A DNA stretch of 64,000 bases from assembly GCA_014872815.1 (NCBI GenBank), contig WKFK01000002.1:94722-158721 (forward strand), written 5' to 3'. Source of the DNA: Paracoccaceae bacterium. GTDB lineage: Bacteria > Pseudomonadota > Alphaproteobacteria > Rhodobacterales > Rhodobacteraceae. Positions 1-7,767 of this stretch are shown in pieces (positions within the stretch are counted from its first letter, which is position 1; every line of letters starts with the position of its first letter). Under the pieces are notes generated by a model. The model did not search any database. It was given only the letters and a program-made list of their open reading frames with translations, and was not told the DNA's origin. The translations under genes were made by a program, and so were the position numbers.

Positions 1-681
1 GTCACGTTCAAACAGGTGCACGGCCTTTTCGCCGTCGCCAAAGACCTGCACTTCGATGTGGCGCGGGCTGGTGACGTATTTTTCGATCAGCACATCGGGG
101 TTGCCAAAAGCGGTGGTCGCTTCGCCCTGAGCGGAGGCTAGCGCATCGGCGAAGTCGGCGGCTTTCTCAACAAGGCGCATGCCTTTGCCACCGCCGCCTG
201 CGACGGCTTTGATCAACACCGGATAACCGATGACCTCTGCTTGTTCGGCCAAAAACGCACCGTCTTGATTGTCGCCGTGATAACCCGGCACAACCGGCAC
301 ATTGGCGTCTTCCATCAACGCCTTGGCGGCGTCTTTGAGGCCCATGGCGCGAATGGCTTTGACGGATGGGCCAATGAAAGTCAGGCCAGCGGCCTCCACC
401 GCCTCCACAAACTCCGGGTTTTCCGACAAGAAGCCGTAGCCGGGGTGGATGCCTTGCGCCCCGGTGTCCAGCGCAGCCTGGATGATCACGTCACCTTTGA
501 GATAGCTGTCGGCGGGCGCGGCGCCACCAATGTGCACGGCTTGATCTGCCAGCGCGACGTGTTTCGCGGTCGCGTCCGCATCGGAATACACAGCAACGGT
601 TTTCACACCCATCAAGCGAGCGGTTTCCATCACGCGGCAGGCGATCTCGCCACGGTTGGCAATCAGGATTTTTTCAAACAT
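1..681 (-). CDS. mccA: Methylcrotonyl-CoA carboxylase biotin-carboxylase subunit, N-terminal part
   Basis: This is the first 227 codons of a biotin carboxylase subunit; the rest lies beyond the left edge of the window. The start ATG (679-681) opens with MFEKILIANRGEIACRV, the classic N terminus of biotin carboxylases, followed by the HPGYGFLSEN motif and the glycine-rich ATP-grasp loop (VAGGGGKGMR). The subunit carboxylates biotin with ATP and bicarbonate and hands it to the carboxyltransferase. Because the gene directly follows mccB and ivd, 3-methylcrotonyl-CoA of leucine breakdown is the likely substrate; acetyl- or propionyl-CoA carboxylase subunits share this region, so the assignment rests on context. 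The C-terminal biotin carrier domain is not visible here. Confidence 0.9.
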   Translation of the reverse strand, partial: MFEKILIANRGEIACRVMETARLMGVKTVAVYSDADATAKHVALADQAVHIGGAAPADSYLKGDVIIQAALDTGAQGIHPGYGFLSENPEFVEAVEAAGLTFIGPSVKAIRAMGLKDAAKALMEDANVPVVPGYHGDNQDGAFLAEQAEVIGYPVLIKAVAGGGGKGMRLVEKAADFADALASAQGEATTAFGNPDVLIEKYVTSPRHIEVQVFGDGEKAVHLFERD

Positions 682-710
682 CGGGCGGTCCTTTGCGTTG
701 AGACGTCGGA

Positions 711-759
711 CCGGGGGCTGCCTGCCCCCGGACCCCCGGGGATATTTTGGGCCAAGAGG
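711..759 (+). repeat. Rhodobacterales-type GC-rich intergenic repeat, copy 1
   Basis: The mccB-mccA gap holds a GGGGGC/GCCCCC hairpin followed by a CCCCCGGGGATATTTT block and GGCCAAGA. The same arrangement recurs at 16665-16730. Such elements are common between genes in roseobacters (recalled, not searched). The stem may also attenuate or stabilise the operon mRNA. Confidence 0.6.
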
Positions 760-762
760 AGA

Positions 763-2370
763 TTACATCCGGAACACGCCGAACTTGGTCTCCTCAATTG
801 GTGCGTTGAGAGAAGCCGTTAGGCTCAGGTGCAGCACGTCACGGGTTTTGCGCGGGTCGACAATGCCGTCGTCCCACAGGCGCGCTGAAGCATAGAGCGG
901 GTGGCTTTGTTCTTCGAACATGTCCAGCGTGGGTTGTTTGAAGGCGGCTTCTTCCTCGGCCGACCATTCGCCTCCCTGCCGCTCAATGGCGTCGCGTTTG
1001 ACCGTTGCGAGAACACCCGCCGCCTGTTCGCCGCCCATCACGGAAATGCGGCTGTTGGGCCAGCTCCACAGGAACCGCGGAGAGTAGGCACGACCGGCCA
1101 TACCGTAGTTGCCCGCGCCAAAGGAGCCGCCAACCAGCATGGTGATTTTTGGCACTTTGGTGGTGGCCACAGCCGTCACCATTTTGGCACCGTGGCGTGC
1201 AATGCCTTCGGCCTCGTATTTCTGCCCCACCATAAAGCCGGTGATGTTTTGAAGGAACACCAGAGGAATGCCACGTTGCGAGCAAAGTTCCACAAAATGT
1301 GCGCCCTTGGCAGCGCTTTCAGAATAGAGCACGCCGTTGTTGGCGATGATGCCGACGGGGCAGCCTTTCACATGGGCAAAGCCACAGACCAGCGTTTCGC
1401 CAAAACGTTTTTTGAATTCGTCAAAGCGCGAGCCGTCGACCACGCGGGCAATTACCTCACGAATATCGTAAGGCGTCCGCAGGCCACCTGGCACCACGCC
1501 GAGGATTTCCTCGGGATCGTAGGCGGGCTCTTCTGGCGTTTGCCAATCTACGGTTTGAGGCTTGGTGCGGTTGAGATGTTTCAATGCGTCACGGGCCAGT
1601 GCCAGCGCGTGCGCATCGTCGTCGGCCAAATAGTCAGCAACGCCAGACAAACGGGTGTGCACATCGCCGCCACCAAGGTCTTCGGCGCTCACGACTTCGC
1701 CAGTCGCCGCTTTCACCAGAGGAGGCCCCGCAAGGAAGATGGTGCCCTGTTCTTTCACAATGATGGTTACGTCTGACATGGCGGGCACATAGGCACCACC
1801 CGCGGTGCAAGACCCCATCACCACAGCGACCTGTGGGATGCCTTTGGCAGACATGTTCGCCTGGTTGAAGAAAATGCGGCCAAAGTGGTCGCGATCCGGA
1901 AAGACTTCGTCTTGCTGCGGCAGGTTGGCGCCGCCGCTGTCCACCAGATAGACACACGGCAGATTGTTCTGCTCCGCGATCTCTTGAGCACGCAGGTGCT
2001 TTTTCACGGTCATCGGGTAATAGGTACCGCCTTTCACGGTGGCGTCGTTGCACACAACCATGACCTCTTGCCCGTGCACGCGACCAATCCCAGCCACGAC
2101 ACCGGCACAGGGCGCGGCACCGTCGTACATGCCATGCGCCGCTGTGGCACCCACTTCTAGGAATGGGGAGCCGGGATCGAGCAGTCCGGCCACACGCCGG
2201 CGCGGCAGCATTTTGCCGCGGCTTTCGTGGCGGGCACGGGGCTTTTCGCCACCGCCCATACGGGCCGCTTCCGCCACCTGACGCACATCGTCAATCATCT
2301 GAAGATGTGCTGCGCGATTGGCGGCAAAATCCTCCGATGAGGTGATCACCTTGGACTGCAACTTACTCAT
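763..2370 (-). CDS. mccB: Methylcrotonyl-CoA carboxylase carboxyltransferase subunit
   Basis: A 535-residue carboxyltransferase that transfers CO2 from carboxybiotin to an acyl-CoA, here most likely 3-methylcrotonyl-CoA in leucine catabolism. Length and features fit MccB: an [10 protein letters not shown] segment near residue 55, the crotonase-fold oxyanion region ([15 protein letters not shown], about residue 185), and the second-half motif [15 protein letters not shown] with [16 protein letters not shown] that is characteristic of methylcrotonyl/geranyl-CoA carboxylases rather than propionyl-CoA carboxylase. It lies between an LprI-like gene and mccA, all on the minus strand, consistent with one operon from the ivd promoter. 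Start ATG at 2370 is the first in the frame. Confidence 0.93.
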   Translation of the reverse strand: MSKLQSKVITSSEDFAANRAAHLQMIDDVRQVAEAARMGGGEKPRARHESRGKMLPRRRVAGLLDPGSPFLEVGATAAHGMYDGAAPCAGVVAGIGRVHGQEVMVVCNDATVKGGTYYPMTVKKHLRAQEIAEQNNLPCVYLVDSGGANLPQQDEVFPDRDHFGRIFFNQANMSAKGIPQVAVVMGSCTAGGAYVPAMSDVTIIVKEQGTIFLAGPPLVKAATGEVVSAEDLGGGDVHTRLSGVADYLADDDAHALALARDALKHLNRTKPQTVDWQTPEEPAYDPEEILGVVPGGLRTPYDIREVIARVVDGSRFDEFKKRFGETLVCGFAHVKGCPVGIIANNGVLYSESAAKGAHFVELCSQRGIPLVFLQNITGFMVGQKYEAEGIARHGAKMVTAVATTKVPKITMLVGGSFGAGNYGMAGRAYSPRFLWSWPNSRISVMGGEQAAGVLATVKRDAIERQGGEWSAEEEAAFKQPTLDMFEEQSHPLYASARLWDDGIVDPRKTRDVLHLSLTASLNAPIEETKFGVFRM

Positions 2371-2409
2371 TGTCGTATCCCATTCTTGTGACGGACGCGG
2401 TGTGTGAAC

Positions 2410-2916
2410 TCACTCCACCAGCCCATCCGCTTCCAGATAGAGCGCCTGTTCGGCGGTCATATACATCAGGCAACTCACCGTCGCCGGGCCACCGCCTGTG
2501 CCGCCGCCCCAAAGCGAGCGTTCGTAGTCACAGGTGGCGTCGCGATAGGCGATCCAGGCGCGTTGCATGTTCTTGAGAGCATCGCCTTGAGACGGCGCGG
2601 CCGAGCCCAAATCGGCCATTTCCTTGTCTGTGGCTTTGCGGGCCGCGCGCACTGTTTTGTAGGCGGCATTCAGGCGGGCGTCCCAATATTGCAACTCCCG
2701 ATCAAGGCACTGGCTCATACCATATGTCGACCAACCTCCCTCGGTGGTCTCCATACAGTTATTGGCGGAACTGCCGACACATGTGGTGGGGTCTTGGGTG
2801 TCAGTCATTGCGGCCAGGCAAGCTTCAGTAACGGCAGGCGAGAAACCCGCCCCACCCTCTGCCAACGCCGCACAGGCAGTGGCCACGCCTGTCAAAAATG
2901 CCAAAATCTTCCACAT
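2410..2916 (-). CDS. LprI-like (DUF1311) secreted protein
   Basis: A 168-residue protein with an N-terminal Sec signal (MWKILAFLTGVATACAALAEGG) and cysteine-rich mature part. The C-terminal half (ESLDREL..YWDARLNAAYK-like pattern, then NMQRAWIAYRDATCDYE) matches the LprI/DUF1311 family, whose mycobacterial member inhibits lysozyme. It presumably acts in the periplasm. It sits between ivd and mccB on the same strand although it has no obvious role in leucine breakdown; co-transcription is likely from the spacing, the functional link is unknown. AAAGG lies 8 nt before the ATG. Confidence 0.75.
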   Translation of the reverse strand: MWKILAFLTGVATACAALAEGGAGFSPAVTEACLAAMTDTQDPTTCVGSSANNCMETTEGGWSTYGMSQCLDRELQYWDARLNAAYKTVRAARKATDKEMADLGSAAPSQGDALKNMQRAWIAYRDATCDYERSLWGGGTGGGPATVSCLMYMTAEQALYLEADGLVE

Positions 2917-3011
2917 GGTTTGGTACCTTTCAAAACGCTGATTTGCCTTGAGGGTACGCGAGAAGAGTGTTCCCGCCCAACCCCAGAAGGCAAATTGACG
3001 CTTCGGAGTCC

Positions 3012-4175
3012 TTATGCCTGCGCGGCCATCAGCTCGCGGCCAATCAGCATACGGCGGATTTCGCTGGTACCCGCGCCGATTTCCATCAACTTGGCATCGC
3101 GGAAGATCCGGCCCACAGGGTTATCGGACAGGTAGCCTGCACCGCCCATGGCCTGCACCGCTTGGTGGGCTTGGGTCATGGCGACCTCAGATGCGTATAG
3201 ACAGCAAGCGGCCGCGTCCTGACGAGTAATGCGGCCTTCGTCACAGGCTTTGGCACATTCATAGACATAGGCCCGCGCGGAGTTCATTGCGGTGTACATG
3301 TCTGCGATCTTGCCCTGCATCAGTTGGAAGTTGCCGATGGATTGACCGAATTGTTTACGCTCTACCATGTATGGCATGATTTCATCCAAGCAGGCCGCGA
3401 TGATGCCGGTGCCGATGCCTGCTAGAACCACGCGTTCGTAGTCCAAACCGGACATCAAAACCGCGACACCTTTGCCCTCTTCGCCGAGGACATTCTCAAA
3501 TGGCACTTCAACGTCTTCAAAGACCAGCTCGGCGGTGTTGGAACCACGCATACCCAGCTTGTCGAAATGCGGAGAGGTAGAGAAGCCCTTCATCTCTTTC
3601 TCGATCAAGAAAGCGGTGATGCCGCGTGGGCCGGCGTCGGGATCAGTCTTGGCATATACAACCAGCGTGTCGGCATCCGGGCCGTTGGTGATCCAGTATT
3701 TGTTGCCGTTCAACACAAAGCGATCATTGCGTTTTTCTGCGCGCAGCTTCATCGACACCACGTCAGAACCTGCGGAAGGCTCAGACATTGCCAGCGCACC
3801 AACATGCTCGCCGGAAATCAGGCGCGGCAGGTATTTGGCTTTCTGTTCGTCGTTGCCGTTAAGTTTGATCTGGTTCACGCAGAGGTTGGAGTGTGCGCCG
3901 TAAGACAGCGACACGGAGGCCGATGCGCGGGCGATTTCTTCCACCGCAATCACATGCGCCAGATAGGACATGCCTGCTCCGCCGTACTCCTCCGGCACAG
4001 TCACACCCAGCAGCCCCAAATCACCAAACTCTTTCCAGAGTTCGTTGGGAAATTCGTTCTTCAGGTCGATATCTGCCGCCATCGGCTTGATGCGCTCTTG
4101 CGCAAAGCGATGCACCATCTCGCGCAGCGCGTTGACGTCTTCACCCAGGTCAAAATTCATCGTGTGCATGAACAT
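3012..4175 (-). CDS. ivd: Isovaleryl-CoA dehydrogenase
   Basis: A 387-residue FAD-dependent acyl-CoA dehydrogenase that oxidises isovaleryl-CoA to 3-methylcrotonyl-CoA, the step before methylcrotonyl-CoA carboxylase. The [13 protein letters not shown] signature is near residue 132 and YWITNGPDA near 160. The glutamate in [11 protein letters not shown] is at the position of the catalytic base used by isovaleryl-CoA dehydrogenases (the other acyl-CoA dehydrogenases use a C-terminal glutamate), and the C terminus has [19 protein letters not shown]. It is the first gene of the operon; the start ATG at 4175 follows a GAGAGGG sequence, and an ATG at 4160 is a possible alternative. A palindrome and promoter lie just upstream. 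Confidence 0.93.
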   Translation of the reverse strand: MFMHTMNFDLGEDVNALREMVHRFAQERIKPMAADIDLKNEFPNELWKEFGDLGLLGVTVPEEYGGAGMSYLAHVIAVEEIARASASVSLSYGAHSNLCVNQIKLNGNDEQKAKYLPRLISGEHVGALAMSEPSAGSDVVSMKLRAEKRNDRFVLNGNKYWITNGPDADTLVVYAKTDPDAGPRGITAFLIEKEMKGFSTSPHFDKLGMRGSNTAELVFEDVEVPFENVLGEEGKGVAVLMSGLDYERVVLAGIGTGIIAACLDEIMPYMVERKQFGQSIGNFQLMQGKIADMYTAMNSARAYVYECAKACDEGRITRQDAAACCLYASEVAMTQAHQAVQAMGGAGYLSDNPVGRIFRDAKLMEIGAGTSEIRRMLIGRELMAAQA

Positions 4176-4191
4176 GGGGCACCCTCTCCGA

Positions 4192-4213
4192 TTATTGAAC
4201 AGTTGTTCAATAA
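4192..4213. promoter_or_regulatory. TetR-type palindromic operator upstream of ivd
   Basis: Two perfect 10-bp arms, TTATTGAACA and TGTTCAATAA, flank a 2-bp centre, 17 nt upstream of the ivd start codon. The palindrome overlaps the proposed -10 box, the placement expected of a repressor site. Size and symmetry resemble operators of TetR-family acyl-CoA regulators; no TetR gene is in this window. Confidence 0.7.
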
Positions 4214-4239
4214 CTAGACCGAGTCGGACGACGGATCAA
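4211..4239 (-). promoter_or_regulatory. Sigma70-type promoter of the ivd-mcc operon
   Basis: On the minus strand a TTGATC -35 box (4234-4239) and a TAGTTA -10 box (4211-4216) are separated by exactly 17 bp. The -10 box overlaps the palindrome at 4192-4213. Predicted by eye from the consensus. Confidence 0.6.
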
Positions 4240-4332
4240 GATTTTTTACCGCCATCCGAGCTGCAGCAACGCAAAAGGGCGACATGTCCCCATGCCGCCC
4301 CGCGAAATCCAATATTTTCTCAGGGACTTAGG

Positions 4333-5670
4333 TCATTGCTGCGCCGCGCGCGCCTCCAAGGCAGGGTAGCGCATAGCCAAAGTCGCGCCCCGCGCCACGA
4401 AGCTCACCATCAACGCCAGCCAAAGCCCATGATTGCCCCAAACCGGCACCAGCAGCGCGAGAGAAGCGAAGTAAATCACGGTCGAAAGGAGCATCATGTT
4501 GCGCATATCTTTGGTTTGGGTGGCTCCAATAAAAACGCCGTCTAACATAAATGGTGCAACGCCCAACAGGGGAGAGAGCACCACCCACGGCAAGTAAACC
4601 CGTGCCAGATTCCTCAAGGTTTCAGACGTTGTCATGAGGTCCACAATCCAGCCTCCGGCGATCCAGTAAACCACAGCAATCAGCACAGAGCCAACAACAG
4701 CCCAGACGGACGCCATATAGGTTGCGCGTCGGAGACCGACACGGTCCTTGCCACCAAAAGCCTGCCCTGCCAGCGTTTCAACCGCGAAGGCGAAGCCGTC
4801 CAGCGCGTAGGCTGTTATATATAGGAATTGCAGCAGCACTTGATTCGCCGCCAATGTGTCATCCCCAAAGTCAGCGCCAAGAAACAGGAACGACATAAAG
4901 ATCGCCTGCAACATCAAAGACCGCAAAAGAATGTCGCCATTAACAGCCGCCATTTCACGCAGGGCCAACGGGTCAAAAACACGTGCCTTTTCTTTCCACG
5001 CAGGGTTTTGGAAAACATCGCGACACAACCACACCGCCAAGATGCAGCCTGTGACCTCAGCAAAGGCCGTGGCAATGGCCACGCCCTCCACGCCCCACCC
5101 CAGCCCCAGCACAAACCACAGGTCGAGCAGAATGTTGACGCCGTTCATCCAAAGCTGAATGACCAACACCGCCTTGGTACGCTCCTGGGCGATCAGCCAA
5201 CCGGTCAGGCCGTAAATCGCAATGGCCGCAGGCGCTGACCAGATGCGGATTTGCAGATATTGGCGCGCGAGCGTTTCCACCTCGGGGGACGCCGGTGACA
5301 GCCAGAAAGCAGCACGGAAAAACCAGACTTGTCCGAGGATCAGTAGCAGCCCTGCCGCCACCCCAATCAACACGGCTCGAGTCAGCATCGCGGCCACCTC
5401 GCCGTGGCGCCCCTCACCTTTCGCGCGTGCTGTTAGGCCAGTGGTGCCCATGCGAAGGAAACCAAAAATCCAGTAGAGCCCGGCAAGGATGACCGCACCG
5501 ATGCCGACCGCCCCAATGGGCGCGGCCTCGCCCATCTGCCCGACAACGCCTGTGTCCACCGTGCCAAGGATCGGTACGGTCGCGTTGGACAATACGATAG
5601 GCAGCGCGGTGTGAAGAATGCGCCGATGGGTGATCTCGCCAACGCCGCCAGACTGGGACGTATCAGTCAT
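4333..5670 (-). CDS. MATE-family multidrug exporter (DinF-like)
   Basis: A 445-residue polytopic membrane protein with about twelve hydrophobic segments arranged in two homologous halves. The N terminus (HRRILHTALPIVLSNATVPILGTVDTGVVGQMG) is the typical first helix of MATE transporters of the DinF branch, which export cationic drugs or organic compounds in exchange for Na+ or H+. The start ATG overlaps the 3' end of the upstream thioesterase gene by 8 nt, so the three minus-strand genes are probably one transcript. The substrate cannot be told from the sequence. Confidence 0.88.
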   Translation of the reverse strand: MTDTSQSGGVGEITHRRILHTALPIVLSNATVPILGTVDTGVVGQMGEAAPIGAVGIGAVILAGLYWIFGFLRMGTTGLTARAKGEGRHGEVAAMLTRAVLIGVAAGLLLILGQVWFFRAAFWLSPASPEVETLARQYLQIRIWSAPAAIAIYGLTGWLIAQERTKAVLVIQLWMNGVNILLDLWFVLGLGWGVEGVAIATAFAEVTGCILAVWLCRDVFQNPAWKEKARVFDPLALREMAAVNGDILLRSLMLQAIFMSFLFLGADFGDDTLAANQVLLQFLYITAYALDGFAFAVETLAGQAFGGKDRVGLRRATYMASVWAVVGSVLIAVVYWIAGGWIVDLMTTSETLRNLARVYLPWVVLSPLLGVAPFMLDGVFIGATQTKDMRNMMLLSTVIYFASLALLVPVWGNHGLWLALMVSFVARGATLAMRYPALEARAAQQ

Positions 5671-6172
5671 CTTTGGACGGCATCAAAAAATGGCCGGTGG
5701 CCTGGGCAAACAAAACGTCGCGCTGATCCTGCCAAGCTTCAACATGCACAGAAGCATAGCGCCGCCCAGACCGATTAACCCGCGCACGGGCATAGGCATC
5801 GCGCGGCAAGCCAGAACGTAGGTAGTCCACTGTGAAATCAATAGTTTTGGGCATACGTGGCAGATGGCCTTCGGTCAAGCGCTCCATAGAAATCTGACCA
5901 CTCTCGATGTCATCCCAAAGCCCGGACCACGCCAGGCCAATGACAGCTGTTGTTTCAAGAAAACCCGCCGTCACGCCACCATGAATGGCAGGCAAAAGTG
6001 GGTTTCCGATTAGCTTGTCATCAAATGGCAGTATGGCGGTCAACTCATCGCCACGACGCTCAAACTCAATGCCTAGGAAATTGATATAGGGCACGCCATG
6101 CACAAGTGCGGAAAGCGCGGCGTCGCGGCGTTGTTTTACGACCTGAACAGGTTCCGGACGGGGACGCGGCAT
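5663..6172 (-). CDS. PaaI-type hotdog thioesterase (second of pair)
   Basis: A 169-residue hotdog-fold protein with the PaaI/DUF4442-like motif GNPLLPAIHGGVTAGFLETTAV, in which the HGG and following acidic residue form the usual active-site region. It probably hydrolyses acyl-CoA thioesters; the substrate is unknown. AAAGGAAG, lying across the stop codon of the preceding gene, precedes the ATG at 6172. It lies directly behind a homologous thioesterase and overlaps the MATE gene. The pair may be subunits or paralogues with different acyl preferences (inference). Confidence 0.82.
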   Translation of the reverse strand: MPRPRPEPVQVVKQRRDAALSALVHGVPYINFLGIEFERRGDELTAILPFDDKLIGNPLLPAIHGGVTAGFLETTAVIGLAWSGLWDDIESGQISMERLTEGHLPRMPKTIDFTVDYLRSGLPRDAYARARVNRSGRRYASVHVEAWQDQRDVLFAQATGHFLMPSKDD

Positions 6173-6174
6173 CG

Positions 6175-6597
6175 TTACTTCCTTTGCACAGTAAAGGCGC
6201 CGGTGGCGGTTGCCACGGGGCGACTGTCGTCATCATCAAAGGCTGTGGCCCGCACAAACGCGACTGAGCGCGTAATATGATAGCACTCCGCCTTAGTGCG
6301 CACATTTTGCCCCGGCGTCGCCGCACGCATGTAGTCGATCCGCAGGTCAATCGTGGCCGTCCCGGACGGTGAAGACGGATGGCACATAGCCGCCGCGCCA
6401 CAGCAGGTATCCATCAGCGCAGATACAGCGCCGCCATGCAAAACACCGGTTTCCGGATCTCCCACAATCTTGTTGTCGTAGGGCAGTTCCATTTCGGCTT
6501 TGCCAGCTCCGATGTCGGTCAGCCGCATGTTCAGCGCCTTGCAATGGGGAATCGCATTTATAAAATGCTCCGCCATTCTTGCCTTGTCTGGTTCCAT
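6175..6597 (-). CDS. PaaI-type hotdog thioesterase (first of pair)
   Basis: A 140-residue PaaI-family thioesterase. It has DNKIVGDPETGVLHGGAVSALMD, the conserved hotdog helix with HGG and an aspartate, and a DLRIDYMRAATPG strand typical of PaaI-like proteins. The start at 6597 is chosen because GGAGG stands 6 nt upstream; an in-frame ATG at 6624 has no such site. It is the first gene of a three-gene minus-strand cluster (two thioesterases and a MATE exporter) and is divergent from the MerR gene at 6714. Hydrolysis of a medium-chain or aromatic acyl-CoA is likely but not provable here. Confidence 0.85.
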   Translation of the reverse strand: MEPDKARMAEHFINAIPHCKALNMRLTDIGAGKAEMELPYDNKIVGDPETGVLHGGAVSALMDTCCGAAAMCHPSSPSGTATIDLRIDYMRAATPGQNVRTKAECYHITRSVAFVRATAFDDDDSRPVATATGAFTVQRK

Positions 6598-6713
6598 GCC
6601 CGTCCTCCGATTGTAGTGGCCCATTTATGAGCGCCATTTGGCGCTCGCTTCAAGGGGGCGGTTGCTCTTGCTGCGGATGCAAACTAAGTTTCGCGCTTAA
6701 GGAGGTCCCGCAA

Positions 6714-7091
6714 ATGTCTGATACTCGCCTGTCTTTTAAGGAAATGTGCGCACGATTCGACGTCACGCCAAGGACGTTGCGTTACTACGAGTATATCGAG
6801 CTACTGCAACCTGAACGCGAAGGGCGCAGTCGTTTCTTTGGCCCACGCGAGATTGCCCGGATGACCTTGATCATGCGCGGACGTCGCTTTGGCATTAAGC
6901 TGGAGGACATCCGCCAGTGGCTGTTGATTTACGAAAATGACGGCACCTCGGCACAGATGCAGGCCTTTGTCGAAATGGCAGATCGCCAGATGGCAGAGTT
7001 GGAAGAACAGCGCCAGCAGTTGGACGAAGCGATGCGCGAGCTCAAAGAACTGCGGGATGAAACCGCCGGCTTCTTGACCAAAGCAAACTGA
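6714..7091 (+). CDS. MerR-family transcriptional regulator 1
   Basis: A 125-residue regulator with an N-terminal MerR winged helix (FKEMCARFDVTPRTLRYYEYIELLQPEREGRSRFF) and a C-terminal coiled-coil dimerisation helix. It lacks cysteines of metal sensors, as do MerR proteins of the LiuR type that sense acyl-CoA-related signals. A strong AAGGAGG site (6699-6705) precedes the ATG at 6714; the longer in-frame reading from 6579 is unlikely. It is closely similar to the MerR at 7315, suggesting tandem duplication. Its targets could include the downstream beta-oxidation operon or the divergent thioesterases. Confidence 0.88.
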   Translation: MSDTRLSFKEMCARFDVTPRTLRYYEYIELLQPEREGRSRFFGPREIARMTLIMRGRRFGIKLEDIRQWLLIYENDGTSAQMQAFVEMADRQMAELEEQRQQLDEAMRELKELRDETAGFLTKAN

Positions 7092-7117
7092 ACTTCCAAG
7101 CTACAGCAAACTCGTGG

Positions 7118-7141
7118 AGGCGCCCTATGAGGCGCCTTTTG
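7118..7141 (+). terminator. Rho-independent terminator after MerR 1
   Basis: AGGCGCC (7118-7124) pairs with GGCGCCT (7131-7137) around a 6-nt loop, followed by TTTTGTTTT. It separates the first MerR gene from the fatty-acid operon. Confidence 0.8.
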
Positions 7142-7203
7142 TTTTGCGATCGCGGCACTGCGCGTGGTGCGCAAGAGTCCGCCTAAGTAGAAAAAATTGA
7201 TCC

Positions 7204-7227
7204 CACGTCACTTCAAAATGTGACGTG
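7204..7227. promoter_or_regulatory. Perfect inverted repeat upstream of the beta-oxidation operon
   Basis: CACGTCAC (7204-7211) and GTGACGTG (7220-7227) form perfect 8-bp arms around an 8-nt spacer. It has no T tract, so a protein-binding site is likelier than a terminator. It lies about 10 bp upstream of the MerR-type operator. Confidence 0.45.
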
Positions 7228-7236
7228 ACGTCTTAC

Positions 7237-7261
7237 TTACGTTAACGTCAAGCTGTATAGT
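7237..7261 (+). promoter_or_regulatory. MerR/LiuR-type operator and -10 box of the fad operon
   Basis: TTACGTTAACGTCAA (7237-7251) is a near-perfect palindrome of the ACGT-N2-ACGT kind reported for LiuR-type MerR regulators. It is followed by a TATAGT -10 box at 7256-7261. The weak TTACTT -35 (7233-7238) overlaps it, so the operator sits between the boxes as usual for MerR control. The cognate regulator is probably the gene at 7315 or its paralogue. Confidence 0.6.
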
Positions 7262-7314
7262 ATCTCAGTTCCCGAAGCCCATTTTGTAACCACCTTCCGA
7301 CAAGAAAGGACGCA

Positions 7315-7719
7315 ATGATGAGCGAAAAAACGATGACCATTCGCGAAATGTGTGACGCCTATGATGTCACCCCTCGCACCCTGCGTTTTTACGAGTCCAA
7401 GGAACTTTTGTTCCCCATTCGCGAGGGCCAGAAGCGTTTGTTCACCAAACGTGACCGTGCCCGTCTGAAACTGATCCTGCGCGGCAAACGCTTCGGCTTT
7501 TCTCTCGAGGAAATCCGCCAGTTGCTCGACCTCTACGACATGGGAGACCAGCAAGCGACTCAACTGCAACGCACCTATGAGGTGGCGCAACACCGCCTCA
7601 AGGACATGGAAGAGCAACGCGACGAGCTGAACGAAGCGATCGACGATCTGCGCGAACAGCTCAAATGGGGCGAACAGTTCCTCGCCGACCTCGCAAACCA
7701 GAAAGACGCCGCGCAATAA
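7315..7719 (+). CDS. MerR-family transcriptional regulator 2, first gene of beta-oxidation operon
   Basis: A 134-residue MerR regulator: winged helix (IREMCDAYDVTPRTLRFYESKELLFPIREG, about residues 6-36), then a long coiled coil. It is a clear paralogue of the protein at 6714. It starts the plus-strand run of beta-oxidation genes and carries an ACGT palindrome in its own promoter, so autoregulation together with control of the operon is likely. AAAGGA precedes the tandem ATG ATG; the second (7318) has the better spacing. The effector is unknown, with acyl-CoA a reasonable guess. Confidence 0.88.
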   Translation: MMSEKTMTIREMCDAYDVTPRTLRFYESKELLFPIREGQKRLFTKRDRARLKLILRGKRFGFSLEEIRQLLDLYDMGDQQATQLQRTYEVAQHRLKDMEEQRDELNEAIDDLREQLKWGEQFLADLANQKDAAQ

Positions 7720-7767
7720 GCGGCGACAGCCAAATTCCGTCTCGGATCATCCAAAAGGGAACCCCTT

